Assembly: GCF_963966145.1 (NCBI RefSeq)
Contig: NC_091046.1
Span: 33,294,001-33,358,000, forward strand
DNA: 64,000 nt
Reading direction: 5' to 3'
Source of the DNA: Tenebrio molitor
Lineage: Eukaryota; Arthropoda; Insecta; Coleoptera; Tenebrionidae
The notes beneath the pieces were generated by a model, which was not told the origin of the DNA, did not search any database, and was given only the letters and a program-made list of their open reading frames with translations. Of the stretch, positions 43,128 through 55,085 are shown one piece after another. Position numbers and translations under genes: made by a program. The first letter of the stretch is position 1, and every line of letters starts with the position of its first letter.

Positions 43128-43397
43128 ATTATTATTATTATTAAGTTAAGTTAAATTGCGGAGGCAAACCTTTTACGCAATTTTGTTTAAACGATTAAGG
43201 AGTAAAATTTAATTAAATGTCAGATGAGTGTTTATCGTGTTTATCATAACGCTTTTTCAACTGGCTAACATTTTCAGCATTGACAATCAAACTTGGAAGA
43301 ATGTTCCAATTTTCAATAGCACGGTTTGTTAAGAAATGTTGCCTGGTGGTTGTTTTAAATGATTCCTTGGCAATTTTAAATTCATGCCCACCAAAAA
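43128..43397 (-). pseudogene. 3' end of a CR1/L2-like non-LTR retrotransposon
   Basis: Minus-strand codons read 'ESFKTTTRQHFLTNRAIENW' and 'NILPSLIVNAENVSQLKKRY', the very C-terminal segment of a non-LTR reverse transcriptase, then a stop and a tail ending in (AAT)n (ATT repeats at 43129-43142). About 60 residues remain. No frame in the long-ORF size range covers it. Confidence 0.65.
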
Positions 43398-43601
43398 AAA
43401 AGGGAAATTGACTTACACAAAAATTTGTTTTTGTATGTTTTTTAATCTGTTTAATTTGGTTTAATTTGAGTTTTTTTTTTTAAAAGAGGTTAGAATTATC
43501 TGACATTGTCAACGAAATGATTAATCAAAATAGTTTAATTAGACTTGGTAAAATTAATATGCAGCAAGAAAAACGTATTTTTATTAGGTACAGTTTTTAT
43601 C

Positions 43602-43990
43602 TTAATATTTTATTGCATTGCCATTATTTTCTATCACTAAATTAATCCTTCTAGGCATAGATCTAATTAAAGCTTCACAATATTCTACTGTTAAATTTTG
43701 CCAACACTCGGTTATACCATTAATTAATTCCTGTCTGTTACGAGGTCTAAAATTATTACGACGCATTGATTTTACCATGTGGCCCCACAAATTTTCTATC
43801 GGATTAAGATCCGGGCTTTTGGCTGGAAACGGAAGAATATTAATATTATTTCTTCTTAGCCAGTCAGTAATGAGCGCCGACGTATTAACGGAGCAGTTCT
43901 TATGTTACGTAACGGGTGTCACGTGGTCTAGATACTCTGACTTTGCCGTCGGAATAGGATTTAAACATCTTTTCGTCGGAAAATATCAGT
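43602..43990 (-). pseudogene. Tc1-type transposase C-terminal fragment
   Basis: 'IFSDEKMFKSYSDGKVRVSR' (first catalytic Asp) near 43985-43910, then a deletion, then 'FPAKSPDLNPIENLWGHMVK' with the final Glu, and the tail 'ALIRSMPRRINLVIENNGNA' to 43602. The second Asp block is missing. The hAT element starts 7 bases beyond its upstream end, so it may have interrupted this gene. Confidence 0.8.
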
Positions 43991-43996
43991 AATATC

Positions 43997-46762
43997 TAGT
44001 GATGGAAATTATCAGCTATTTATTTTTCGTGATAAATATCCGGTATTTTTATCAGATAAATATCTTTTTTTTTTTGTAAAAAATAAATTTTATAGAAAAG
44101 CATGCCTTTCAACTGGCCTTTCCTTTAGGAACATTTTCATACCAAAAACATGCATGTTTTAAATTGTTTAAACTTCATAACAAGAAATAGTGTTCAATAC
44201 CTGAAATTTTTAGGTTATGATTAAAAAAATTTAACACACTTTTATAATAATTATATTTTATATTCTATAAACAAACAACAAAATAAAAAAACACTTGGGA
44301 ACAAAAAGTAAACTCATATTCAACATAACAAAAAATAAAAATTCTAAAAAAAAAATAAAAATAAAAATAAATTCTTTAGATTAAAGTAATTAAACACATT
44401 TCTCAGTCTTCAAAATTCTCAATAGTGTTATCGTAAATTAAGTATTCAAAAACTTCAGTATCATTCATTGCAATCTCTTTCTCTCCAGAAAGCCCTTCAG
44501 CTCGTCCTTCGCTCTGTTCAGTTTCCCCTACTTCAGTAAAATCAACATCTCCAACAGCTACATCTTCATACAACTACAACTTCAATAGCGTCAGAATTAT
44601 CATCTTCTTCACTAATTTCACTGGCTTCAGCTTCCAACTCTATCTCTTCATACTCATTCGAAAGTAACTTCAGATTGTGCTTCACAAACACAAGTTTATT
44701 TGTTCGTTCAATTGTTAACCGGTTCCTTTTTTTTGTTTTTATATTGGCGAAGGTTTTGAAATTTCTCTCGCAACTAGCTGAAGTGGAAGGAAGACTCAAT
44801 ATACGTGTTGCAACTTTTGTCAACTCTTTAGTATCAAAAAATGCTCTCCACCATGTTAGAGGTTCACTAACTTCTGCAGCATTCCAAATATTGATATTTC
44901 CCCAACTTCCAGACTTACTTTTATATTCAGTGATTTCTTGTAAAACTTTATCCACTTTATACTTATGATTAACTGCAAAATCTACTATAAAATTTAACGC
45001 GGTTTCATTTTCATCTTCATTTAAATTCAATCCTTTTTCCTTTGGGTCTAGTAAATATGCAGCTAATTGTACTTCATGGTAAAAGAAACTTTTTCTTTCA
45101 TTGAATATACCAATAGCCTTTTTTTGGTCAGCTTTATTTAAAAATGTTAAAACATTTTCATCTCCATTTTCGGTCAAAAACTTCGTTTCAATGCTTTTAA
45201 GCAGAGGAAAGATTTTTGACATTGATGGTGTATCTGTTTCTAAAAGTCATTTTTAACAGAGGTTCGGTCATCTTACAAACTTTTTCTATTATACACCAGA
45301 AAGTTCCTTCATCTAAGACATATCGCTTTGTTTGCTGATCTATTTGCTTCTTAATTCTTTTGTCCATAACAGTCTGTTGCAAATAATCTTTATTTTTTAA
45401 AAGGCTTAAAAGTGATAAAACTGTAGAGCCCCATCGAGTATCCACACTTATTACTAGAGCTATTTCCTTGTTGTTTTCTTTTAACTGAACTTCTTTCAAA
45501 ATTTGTCTGGGCAACTGTTTATTTTAAAAAAATTTAATGACGTCTTTTGATTTGGCAGCACATCTTGATAATGTTGTAATTTTTTTAAATAAATCTTTTA
45601 ATAACAAATTTAATCCATGAGCCATGCATCCATATGTTAATAGATTCGGATATTTGTTTTTTAACTTTGCCCAAGCACTTTTCATGTTATATGCATTGTC
45701 TGTGACCACTGCTTCAACTTTCGGAACACCAACTTCTTCAATTACTTCTCCTAGCATTTCTGAAATATATTCTCCCGTGTGAGCTTCTGTCCCACTATCA
45801 ACAGCACGATAAAACAATGGAATTGGAGTTGCTACCATTATATTCATTATGCCTATCCCATTCACATCGGTCCATCCATCTGTTAATATGGTCAATGATT
45901 CTGCCTCTCGAATTTTCTTCAACACTTTTTTTTGAATTATTTCATATTCCTTTTGTAGATATGGCACTGACAACTCGTACCTAGATGGCAAATGAAAGCA
46001 CGGACGAATTCTCTTGAAAAACTTTTTCATATGGTCATTTTCTGTCACCGAAAGAGGCAAACCAGCAGCATAAACAGCTCTGGCAAAAAGTCGCTTCAAA
46101 ATACAACTTTCTTCGTTGTTAATTGAGTCAAAAAAATTCAACAAACGTTGAGATTTCTTTTCTGAATATGATGTGGATGGAGTAATTAAAGTGTCCCTAC
46201 TACCAGTACTAACTGTAAGTGTCGTTGCAGTACTTAAGTTGAGTAATCCCTCTTCTTCCTATGGTACAATAAATTATAAATTATAATAAGTCATTCTGAA
46301 TGAGTTTATTATTATATTTCTATATTTACCACATTAGGCATATTTTCAAATCCAGCCCTTAATTCTTTGGGCGCTTTGGTGCAGGATTTGATATGCAACT
46401 GCATCCTCTTGGCATTACTAATAAATCTTTTCTTGCAGTAATTGCAATCACCATATATGTATCTACCTCTCTGATGCCTCCGAAAGTGGTTCCAAATCAA
46501 CGACCTTTGTCGTGGCATAATTTAACACTTTTATACACGAATTAGCATAAAATGGCCAAAGGCGCGAACGCGAATGCGAGACGTTTTATGTACGTTTTAG
46601 GTTTAACATTGACTTTTGCGGTTATGTTTTGTAACAAAATAGACAACTTTTAGCGCGAAATATAAATGAGATAATTATCTGCTAAAAACCTTTTTGGCAT
46701 AGCAGATAAATATCATATTTTCGATTTTATCATTTTGATAAAAATCCGGACTTCCATCACTA
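43997..46762 (-). mobile_element. hAT element, 2.77 kb, 8-bp target duplication
   Basis: Ends TAGTGATGGAA(A/G) at both sides in inverted orientation, with ATCCGG subterminal repeats. GTAATATC at 43989-43996 and 46763-46770 is an exact 8-bp duplication. Codes for a nearly complete transposase with an intron. Confidence 0.95.
44566..46518 (-). pseudogene. hAT transposase (BED finger, DUF659-like, hAT-C), nearly intact
   Basis: Exon 1 (46518-46330) is a BED-type finger: 'WNHFRRHQRGRYIYGDCNYC' and 'NAKRMQLHIKSC' with C..C/H..C ligands. A 71-base intron (46329-46259, GTAAAT...CCATAG) joins 'NMPNV' to 'EEEGLLNLS'. Then 'LTILTDGWTDVNGIGIMNIM' (first catalytic Asp), 'VVTDNAYNMKSAW' (second), and near the end 'LSLPSTSASCERNFKTFANI' with 'KKRNRLTIERTNKLVFV', the hAT dimerisation domain. 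One in-frame TAA near 45524 and one single-base frameshift near 45246 break it. Only two lesions in ~600 codons suggest a young copy. Confidence 0.9.
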
Positions 46763-46819
46763 GTAATATCACATACAACAAATTTATAAACTTAAATGAA
46801 AAGTGACCTAATGCTTGAC

Positions 46820-48508
46820 CTATTCGTCACACCCACTGCTATTATCTTCGTTTTCTACTTCTGGTTCTCCACTTCCATAGTTGCAACTACTGTTCTGCGA
46901 AAAGATTTTTTCATAAAATTGCTTATTTTCTGGATATTCGAGAAATCCCATTAGGGTTTGGATATTTTGGATTTTCACTGGAGCTATTTCGTTGGGTTTA
47001 TCATACACAACTTTTAAGTCTAATCCCATAGGCATACCCAGCTTGTTGCGTACAATGCTGGATCTCCACGGGCCATGGTAAGAAACTCTCAGATAAATTA
47101 ACGGTGATTTTTTTTCGATTTTTATTATTCTAACATCTTTTATTTTTATCGGTGGCTTGGCAGTTTTTAGAAAAAATGGATCCGTAGCTGCTTTAATGTC
47201 ATATATACGGCTAGTATCAACTTTTACCAAGTCAAAAGGGCTAGGGTTGGCTCGAGCATTAAGGATAAGCTTGTCCCACTCGTGTGGAATTTCAACCTTT
47301 CTCACTTTTCGTTCCTTTTTGTCGATCATTACATAATTCTTGTTTTGACCCGGACAACCATCGCTGAATAGTACTAGATTCCGAGAAGGTAAGGCTCTAT
47401 TATTCAAATAATGTAGAAGCATAGATGTGACTTCATTTGCGCCTTTTTTAGCTTGGCCCTCATGGTAAGTATACATGGCAGCCTCATTTGTTGCTAGATC
47501 ATGAATTTCAAATATATAATACCACAGTTGACGAGAAAAGAATACTGGATTTGTTGGAATGTGAGACAGCGGAAGATTCTGCATGAAATCAAAAGTGAAA
47601 CATAAAACTTCTCCAGCTTGAGCTTTAGCTTTGTAGTTCTTTTTTATGGCTTCACTTTTCCTTAAGTGTAACTCTTTTTGCATTAACAGCCTACCCTTTT
47701 CTTCATCTGTTATATCTTTAGCGTTAAGTTTATGCAACAACGAATCACATTCAGCACACGTATCAGATCTCGGATATCCAAATTTTATGTTGAACTTAGT
47801 TCTAAAAATATGCCAATACACATTATAAGGAATGTTCAAACAAATTTCTGCTACAAACATTCTGTGCATATCTTTGATTGTCAGAGATTCCGACAAATAC
47901 ATACGCTCTGGGTTCTTGCGTCGTGTATAATGCGATTGTCTTGGTTGAAAACTGTTAATATGCATTTCGATTAGATTAAGCAGCTCCGTCGGATATTCAG
48001 TCGGTAGATTTTTATGACGCCCTCTTAAATCTTTTGGTGATGCACCAGTCATCACCAAACTTATCTGAATTCTTCGTAATCTAGCTGATGTTATACCATG
48101 CAGATTGATGAATGCAGTTTTGCAAACCATGATTTCATGTCCTTGATTTGTCAACTTAAATAAATAGGACGCTGCGTGAGGTTTTTGCCCTTCTTCTGGA
48201 GTACCTCTTGATCTGCGCCTGGAAATGTGTTTCAAAGTGATCAATCCTGCTGAATGGGAATCCTGGTCGTTTTTTCTATCCATATCATTAAAATTCTGCA
48301 AAATGATTTGTCTTGTCTCTATATCGATCTTCTCATAGCACTTTAAGATTTTGCATCTATATAGGTAAATTAACATGTAGTTATTCCCACTTTTACATTA
48401 AAAAACAAGCGCGTACCTGCAATCAGCACCTGTTGCTCGGGCAGCTACTGCTTGATTTTTATGATTGGTATAATCTATTCCATCTTTAAAAAAACGATAG
48501 GTTGCCAT
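46820..48508 (-). CDS. DUF7869-like transposon-derived protein, two exons, 542 residues
   Basis: Exon 1 is 48508-48417 (ATG 48508), the intron 48416-48357 (60 bases, GTACGC...TATATAG), exon 2 48356-46820 with stop TAG. Splicing in phase joins 'ATGADC' to 'RCKILKCYEKIDIETRQIIL', the usual start of this family. Later come 'DTCAECDSLLHKLNA' (zinc-like cysteines), 'CFTFDFMQNLPLSHIP' and 'LVLFSDGCPGQNKN', the acidic signature of DUF7869. Directly after this the chain jumps to 'IDKKERKVRKVEIPHEWDKL'; in relatives I would expect roughly 80 more residues with 'FPVRGHS'- and 'D.DF'-like blocks, so an in-frame deletion is likely. No other lesion. A role in transposition is inferred; I see no TIRs around it. 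Confidence 0.8.
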
Positions 48509-49899
48509 GCTTTAATTATGTTAAATTGGCAGTACTGAGGAAAGCAGTAGTTATATTTCATTTCATTTTGGTTGTAAATCTTTTGTAACTAAATTTTAAG
48601 TGCTATGTTGCAAGATGATTCTAAAACAAAAAGTAAATAAAGTTGTCAATAAATGTCATTTTGACGTTTTTCCAATTTATTTTAAATTAGACAACACAAA
48701 GTAATAATTTAAAGGGTTTATTACAAGTGCATAATGCCAAAAGTTGTGTTTGTCGAGACAAAACGTGGTGTGTTGATGGGCTAGACACATTTTAAACGAG
48801 ATAAGCCCGATCTAAGTAATGATGCGATTATTAACTGATTGATGGATATCTTCAATGTGAGAACAATGAATTTGTATTCGATGAAATCCTGAACTGTATA
48901 ACTAATTTATAGGTGGGATCTGTTATATATTGCATAATTAAAAAAAGGGTCTGGCGGATACTAGAACTACAAAAAGAGGAAAATCAGAAAAGTGGAACCA
49001 TTTTTTAAAAGAGATCTGAACGAAATTATTCGTGAGTTAAACATTAGAAGATGATTCGGAATCTAATGATGAAGATAATTCTGAAGATGAAATAATGGAG
49101 GAGGTTAAAGTGTAGATGTCTTTTAAAAAAAGTGATTCCATTTTGGAGAACTTATCCGTTTTCTGCTTGTTAAACTAAAGCAAGCGTTCTTGAAACTCAT
49201 TCAACGACTAAAGCCTCCACCAGATGTTTACATTTTGATTTGTCTTTTTTTTCAATTGCTATTTTTAATAAAAAATGCTGGGTTCTCTATTAATCTCTTG
49301 TAATACAGATTCAATCGATTTGCAAAAAAGCGGAACCTAACTTTTATTCAGATATACAGGATGAAATCTGTCAGATTGTCATGGCCAAGCATCGTTTTTT
49401 TAAAGTTGGAATACATTATATGTTCCAAACCTTTTACTTTGGCATCTCGTATTTGCACTGTTTTTTTTTACTTTCTTTTCCTTTCTTCTAGGCCAGTTGG
49501 TTTGATTATTGGCATCATTGTTAACTGCGTTCATTTTGTAGTTTTAATTAGTTGAATTAATTAAATTTGTGAAATTAGTTTAATTAGTTTTAATGTTAAA
49601 ACACCGGTTGCACCAAATAACAGCGTAATAATTTATTAATTGCAGGTTAGAATTTTGTTTCCAACAAAAACATCACATGTCCTGGACATGTGCTGTTTTT
49701 AACTGAACTGGTGTGGACTAATGCTGTTTTTGCCGAATTTGCCAGAAATCAAAGCGCTGTAAATCTGTATATGTGAGGTTTTTAAACGAACAAACAGCAC
49801 CAACATGGCCTCCTTGATCGAAAGAGACAAAGTCTCTTATAAGGCCAGCCGCATTAGCTAGTTTCAGGCCTTTTTCGTGTTTTTAAGAGGGCAGCGCTA
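48509..49899. other. decayed frames, no recognised gene
   Basis: A plus-strand start at 48734 ('MPKVVFVETKRG') runs into stops, with an acidic coding-like run ('SNDEDNSEDEIMEEVKV') near 49065-49115. Around 49680-49800, plus-strand codons 'MSWTCAVFN' ... 'VYVRFLNEQTAPTWPP' look like a broken cysteine-rich protein. Neither can be named. Confidence 0.35.
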
Positions 49900-52624
49900 G
49901 GGGAGAGTGGGTAACAATGAGACGACTTTTTTTTATAACGAAATTTTTATACAAAAATTAAACAATTAGATCACAATTTTTTTTTCTAAGATTAATTAAA
50001 TATTCCTTAGTTTAAATATGAAGCAAAAAACAGAATTGATTAATCCAAAAAATAGAAAAAAAAAATTAACACAAAAAGAAATTTGTCCCATTGTTCCTTC
50101 TGATGAGGATACAATAAGACACTCAATGGGGTACATTGAGACACAGGAAATTTGTTACACTTTTAACGAATTTCAAGTAACTCAAAATTAATTTCAAATG
50201 AATAGTAGGAGTTTTGCCTTTTAGTAGCTCCATACACTGCTGGAGGAGGCAAAATCATCTTAATATCAATTTCTGGTACAAGACTTACGTCTTCAACAAG
50301 TGGAAAGATACATTTATTAACGCATTTTGAGCTCTTAGTACACATCGTTTTTCTTGTTTTGTTTGAACTCCACCAGAATGAAGTCCCCTTCTTCAGGTGA
50401 ACGATTTAGTTCTTCAAAAGCAGAGGGTCGAGGTTGAGGCATAAAGTTCATGTCGTCTTCGGAACCATCACTTTGAAATTCATCTACTTCTTCTTCTGAT
50501 GTATTTTCCGCCTCAAAAACCTTCTTCTTAACAGTTTTCTTGATCTTTCTATTCATGTTACTAGTTAGATGAGGGGTCAAAGGAAGAGAATAGGTTTATT
50601 ATCATTTTCAGTTGATTTTTTTTTTCCTTTTTTCTTTTTTTAAGGTTCTTCGAGCAACTGTTTTTCTGGAGTGTCTGTAGCTATTAAACTTTTCCCTTTT
50701 CGACGTTTTTTACAATTTTGTTTTCTATCTCTTGCTTTAGAATAACCCCTGATAACTTCTGGCGAAATGAAAATGTTTCTATTTGGCGATTTTGAAGTTT
50801 CTATTATATTTTCGTTTTCAGCATTTGATATTTTCTCTGGAGTTAAGTCTAGTGTGCATTGCTGATGTTGATTATTCTTTGGCGTCTCATAAATAGATGT
50901 TGTATGAGTGTCGTTATTCCTCTTAGAATTACCGGAAACTCCAGGTATGTTCAATTCTCCTTCCGTTGGATATAAAGTTCTATCTGTCACAGCGCTACAT
51001 AAAAAATCAACATCGGCGAAAATGTTACTATCATATGGAAAAATTCCACACTTCCTGAAGGCTGCAGTAATATTGCTGGGAGTTACGGCTTTTTGATGTG
51101 CGTACCCAACGCAAGATGCAACCTGATATATGGTAAAAGGCTGTCCAGGGTTTTGCATCAACCAGGTGTCAACGGCAGCGTTGTAAGCATTGTTGAATGG
51201 TTTAAAAACGCCGACATCCAATGGTTGCATTTTGTTGGTAGAATGCGGTGGAAGATTTACAACGTCAATGGATAGGTGGCTTTCGTGATTATCATAGATT
51301 AATAAAGTCGGGTTTTCCAAAGAACTCTGTGTGTGTTTTATAAAATGTGCCATTACTTTTAGAAACAATTCCCCATTCATCCAGCCAGTTTTTTGTGCTA
51401 GACCTAAAGTGCCCGGAGGAGCACCAGCAATCATCATCTGCTTGAAATGGACTCTTGGGAAAACCATGGCTGGCGGCAGGCTATTTCCAGAAGCACTGAT
51501 TATTACACATGTAGTTACCAAGGTTCCTCTTTCTCCACTTGTAATTTTGCTGACCTGTTTGATGCCTTTTTCAGCAATCACTTTGGCTGATTTTTGCACA
51601 GTTGTTGTGGCTGTTTCATCCATGTTATAGATCCGAGTCCCTTCAGCAAGATTTTTGTGACGTTTTAATATATTTCTCAGGTTTAAAAAAAATATGTTGA
51701 CGTTATGACGATTGAATGAAGTAGCTCTTGAGAGGCTACATCCTTCAGGGGTTCTCAATGAAAGTTGAGGATGTCGCCTCATGAATCCCCACATCCAGTC
51801 GACGCCAGCTTCTTTTTCTCTATCCCAAGACTTCGGATATTTGACTCTATTTCTAACAGCCATTTCGTAAGCAAGTTTTCGACAATCAGACTTAGGAAGA
51901 CCGTAAAACATCTTTGAGCAATTTAATAAATATTCTACCAACTGATTTTCTTGCTGAGTAGTAAAAACTCTATTGACTGAATAATTGGGCTTCATTCTTA
52001 TATTAGTATTTGGGTTATCCTTTTTTTTCTTTACATATCGTGCTAAAGTTTGAAATTTCAGACCAACCTGGGAAGCTGCAACTTTTAGACTATGACCTTG
52101 TAAGACAAGTTGTACTCCCCTGTTCATTACCTCTTCAGTGAAGCTGCCCTTGTCAGTTTTTCTTGGTCTCTGGCGCGGCATTTTTCGCTAAAATAGAAAA
52201 ACACTTAAGGGGTACAATAAGACATTGTCTCACTGTATCCCGTCTCATTGTTTCCAGAGTGTGCATTAAAGATAAATTTAGGACCAACTCATGAACCCTA
52301 TGCCACAACCTAACTTTTATGATGTTGAAACTTAAGCAAAAAAGCCGCTGTTTCATATGCCTATAATGCGATTTTGTTAAAGCAAGCTCTGTGAATTTAT
52401 TGTGGTCGCTTATAATGTGTAAATAAATAGTTTACTCACCTCAATTCAGAAAAACAGATCACCGCAAACCGATTCACTGCCGAACTCCGAAAAAGCGAGG
52501 GAATATTAAATGTCATGATTTTAGTTCAGTAATAATCACCCAGGGGCAAGTTTAAGTCGGTCGGTTGGCGGAATATTTTAAACGTCTCATTGTATGCATC
52601 GTCTCATTGATACCCACACTCCCC
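49900..52624 (-). mobile_element. pogo-type element with TA duplication
   Basis: Ends GGGGAGAGTGGGTAACAATG and (inverted) GGGGAGTGTGGGTATCAATG, then AGACGA. TA at 49898-49899 and 52625-52626. 2725 bp with one transposase gene on the minus strand. Confidence 0.93.
50163..52181 (-). pseudogene. pogo/Tigger-like DDE transposase, near complete
   Basis: The main frame (52181-50640, 513 codons) starts with a psq-like HTH ('KVAASQVGLKFQTLARYVKK'), a CENP-B-like segment ('DWMWGFMRRHPQLSLRTPEG'), then 'RIYNMDETATTTVQ' (first Asp), 'LLIYDNHESHLS' (second) and 'MQPLDVGVFKPFN' (third). Between the second Asp and 'LPPHSTNK' about 13-15 residues usual in this family are missing. The tail is in two further frames (50580-50335, 50345-50163): 'EEGDFILVEFKQNKKNDVY' and 'ILPPPAVYGATKRQNSYYSF', a C-terminus common to insect members. 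So the catalytic frame is open, the tail is shifted, and activity is doubtful because of the small deletion. Confidence 0.9.
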
Positions 52625-52994
52625 TATAAGGGGTCTGGAGGGTTGCCTATCTTCAATAATATAACCTCAAATAATTGCCAGCGTAAGGTTAGATTGGTAA
52701 GAATCTATAAATTTTGGGATTCTGATGAGAACGATAAAATCATCATAATTTTTTTTTAATTACAATAGATAAGCCAGTTATCAAAAATTATTTATTGAAC
52801 AATAATAATGTAACAATAATCATGATTATGTAATTCTAAATTATTTTCTTAATTAATTTAATTTCATAAGTTTTCTTTTTTTGGTAAGAATGTTTGTCTT
52901 TTTAAAAAAATGTGTCTTCGAATTACAATAATTACTTAGTACCGGAGATACTAATTTACCTATTATTATACTGCAAACAGTGTAATTATGAATT

Positions 52995-53993
52995 TTACAT
53001 CGAAAAATGGGGTTGATATAAAGGTATGAAATTAAAATTTTGTTCAAAATATAATCGACTTTTTTGATGTGGAAGATATGGCAAGATTTCCTGTATAATT
53101 AGGACCAAAAATTCTACTAATTTTATAAATCGTTCGTTTGGATAATTTAAATTTCGTCTATCTTGATTGTAAATTAATTCTAACAAGGGACTTTTCTTGT
53201 TAGGTGACGCATCACATAAAGTCGACAAACATATATCACAATTTACACCTTCTTTCAATTTCAAAATTAAATAGCCACATAGGAAAGCTGTGGCTGCTGA
53301 TCCTATTTCCACATAATTTTTATTAAATGTATATCTAAACGCTTGTAATTTTTCTAACTTTTCAATAACGTTGTCGGGTAATAATACGATAATTTCATTA
53401 GGCTGAGCACTTAAATTTTGAATTTCTATTAATTTTGCATTACTAGTGTATTCTAGACCAGATTTTAGATTAGATGTATTCACACTCTTCATCAATCCAT
53501 TCTTTAAAATTAGTCGAACTGCATGCTCAGCTGCTCTACAATCTGTGAGCTCATTGCTACCTATTCTTATCTAAAAATTTTTGTGGATTGATTAAATTTA
53601 GAAGATCTGAACCAGTATGAAAATTTGGATCATGATCTGAAAACTACAAAAATATTACTAAACTAATTTTTGAAAATTCACTTTTAACAAACATTAAATA
53701 AGGAAGGAATTGCTCCCTTGCCTAGTCTACGGTGTTTTATTTTTGGTACAAAACTACCTGCAGTAAAATGTTGACTACATATAACTGCAGAGTCCGTTAT
53801 CTGGTCCATGTCTACGAAATAGAGAAGTAAACTCTACACTTTTAAATTCATATTACATACCAGTGTTCTCAAGTAAAAATTTTTTCCACAATAAATTTAA
53901 ATTTGCGTCTGCAGGCATAGAATGAAAGGAAACATTATCATCAGGATTACTTGAATTACACGATTTTATGCAGCACTTTCTTACGTATGGCAT
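52995..53993 (-). pseudogene. THAP-domain gene of P-element type, three exons
   Basis: Exon 1 (53993-53861): 'MPYVRKCCIKSCNSSNPDDN' 'VSFHSMPADANLNLLWKKF', the first half of a THAP finger, ending at a GTATGT donor. Exon 2 (53811 to about 53692): 'DSAVICSQHFTAGSFVPKIK' and 'RRLGKGAIPSL', the second half with C..H and the AVP-like box; the join completes codon GAC. Exon 3 (about 53645-52995): 'DLLNLINPQKFLDKN', a one-base shift near 53575, then 'RAAEHAVRLILKNGLMKSV' and 'YVEIGSAATAFLCGYLILKL' 'CDICLSTLCDAS', the C-terminal region of P-type transposases. The catalytic middle is absent, so this is a deletion derivative. The two THAP exons are too short for the long-frame list. Confidence 0.78.
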
Positions 53994-54095
53994 TTTGTAA
54001 AAATAAATTGACAAATATTTTTGATTTTTCAAAATTAGCCGCTTATCGTAATGTACATGACTGAAAAATAGAGGGAGCTACTATAAGGGATGTTT

Positions 54096-54715
54096 CAAGG
54101 CCATCTGAATCAAAAAGCTACGCTTATAAGGCCGTTTCAATTTTCGATTTTTCCATATAAACTTTGTTTCTGTGACATTTCGGGCGGCAGAACCTTTTTG
54201 CGCTCCATCTACCGATTTCGAACGCAGTCTGTTTTAATTATAGATACTTACAAAAATAGAAGGAACAGCATCTTTACATAAGCGTCGTCTTTTGGAGGTT
54301 GTAATTATGAAGTCTTGTTGAAAATGCCGTTCACAAATTTCTGAGTAATCCGTAATTTTTGTAGTGTCTTATATTACAAATACAAATTAAAAGGTTGTCC
54401 TTATCATTGTCTGCATAAATTTGCTTACCGCAAAACGTTTCAAAAGCTTCGACCATTTTTGTCTTTGTTCCATATTGTTCGGAATTTCAAATAAGCGAAC
54501 ATCTTTTGCCCCACAAATGAAACACGCTTTTACCATTTTATGTAAAATAAACATTTTAAATTGCCGCCAATATTGTAGCTTTAATTCGTTGATCGGCCAC
54601 CGAGGGCGCGCAATAAGGTTCTGTCTTCTTTTGTTTCATGGCCACTCTGCAGAAACAATTATCATGGACAATGAAACGGCCTTATAAGCGTAGCTTTTTG
54701 ATTCAGACGGCCTTG
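54096..54715 (-). mobile_element. 620-bp P-type deletion derivative, 8-bp target duplication
   Basis: Ends CAAGGCCATCTGAATCAAAA and (inverted) CAAGGCCGTCTGAATCAAAA pair for ~45 bp through GCTACGCTTATAAGGCCGTT. GGATGTTT occurs at 54088-54095 and 54716-54723. P elements and hATs both make 8-bp duplications; the THAP exons inside (54257-54536) favour the P superfamily. Confidence 0.88.
54257..54536 (-). pseudogene. THAP finger split by an intron, inside the P-type derivative
   Basis: From ATG 54536: 'MVKACFICGAKDVRLFEIPN' 'RQKWSKLLKRFA', then GTAAGC at 54427. Downstream 'ITDYSEICERHFQQDF' and 'RRRLCKDAVPSIF' finish the finger (C..C, C..H, AVP box), ending at another GTAAGT. The acceptor is not certain; the obvious AGs leave the phase off by one. 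No catalytic domain remains. Confidence 0.72.
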
Positions 54716-54723
54716 GGATGTTT

Positions 54724-55085
54724 GGATTTCATCAATTTTGGACATATGTTGTTTTTCAAATTAACGCCTCAATTGATTTCGAGCATTTGATGTCGAGCAA
54801 CTGCATTCGAGGAATTTGCCGGAAACAATATATGACCGCTACCACATTAGTCTGCTATGCCACGGCGGTCATATGTGACCGCTTGTAAGGGCGATACAAA
54901 AAAAAAATCCTGCTGAGCGTTTGCAGCGGTTTTGCGAGGTTTGTGTATCTCATATGACCGCTTGGGCACTAAAGACTATGCTGCATAATCCAACTTTAAG
55001 GTTCCAGTTTTATGGCCCTTACCAAAATGAAATTTATTAAATACAATAATAAACTTTATTTCTCAATGTATTACATTCTAATATA
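54724..55085. other. non-coding, hairpin-rich flank of the piggyBac relic
   Basis: ATATGACCGCTACCA / CGGCGGTCATAT and further 'TATGACCGCTT' copies recur at 54826-54870, 54885 and 54950, and in inverse at 55925-56010. They may be terminal or subterminal repeats of the piggyBac-type element between them. Confidence 0.45.
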
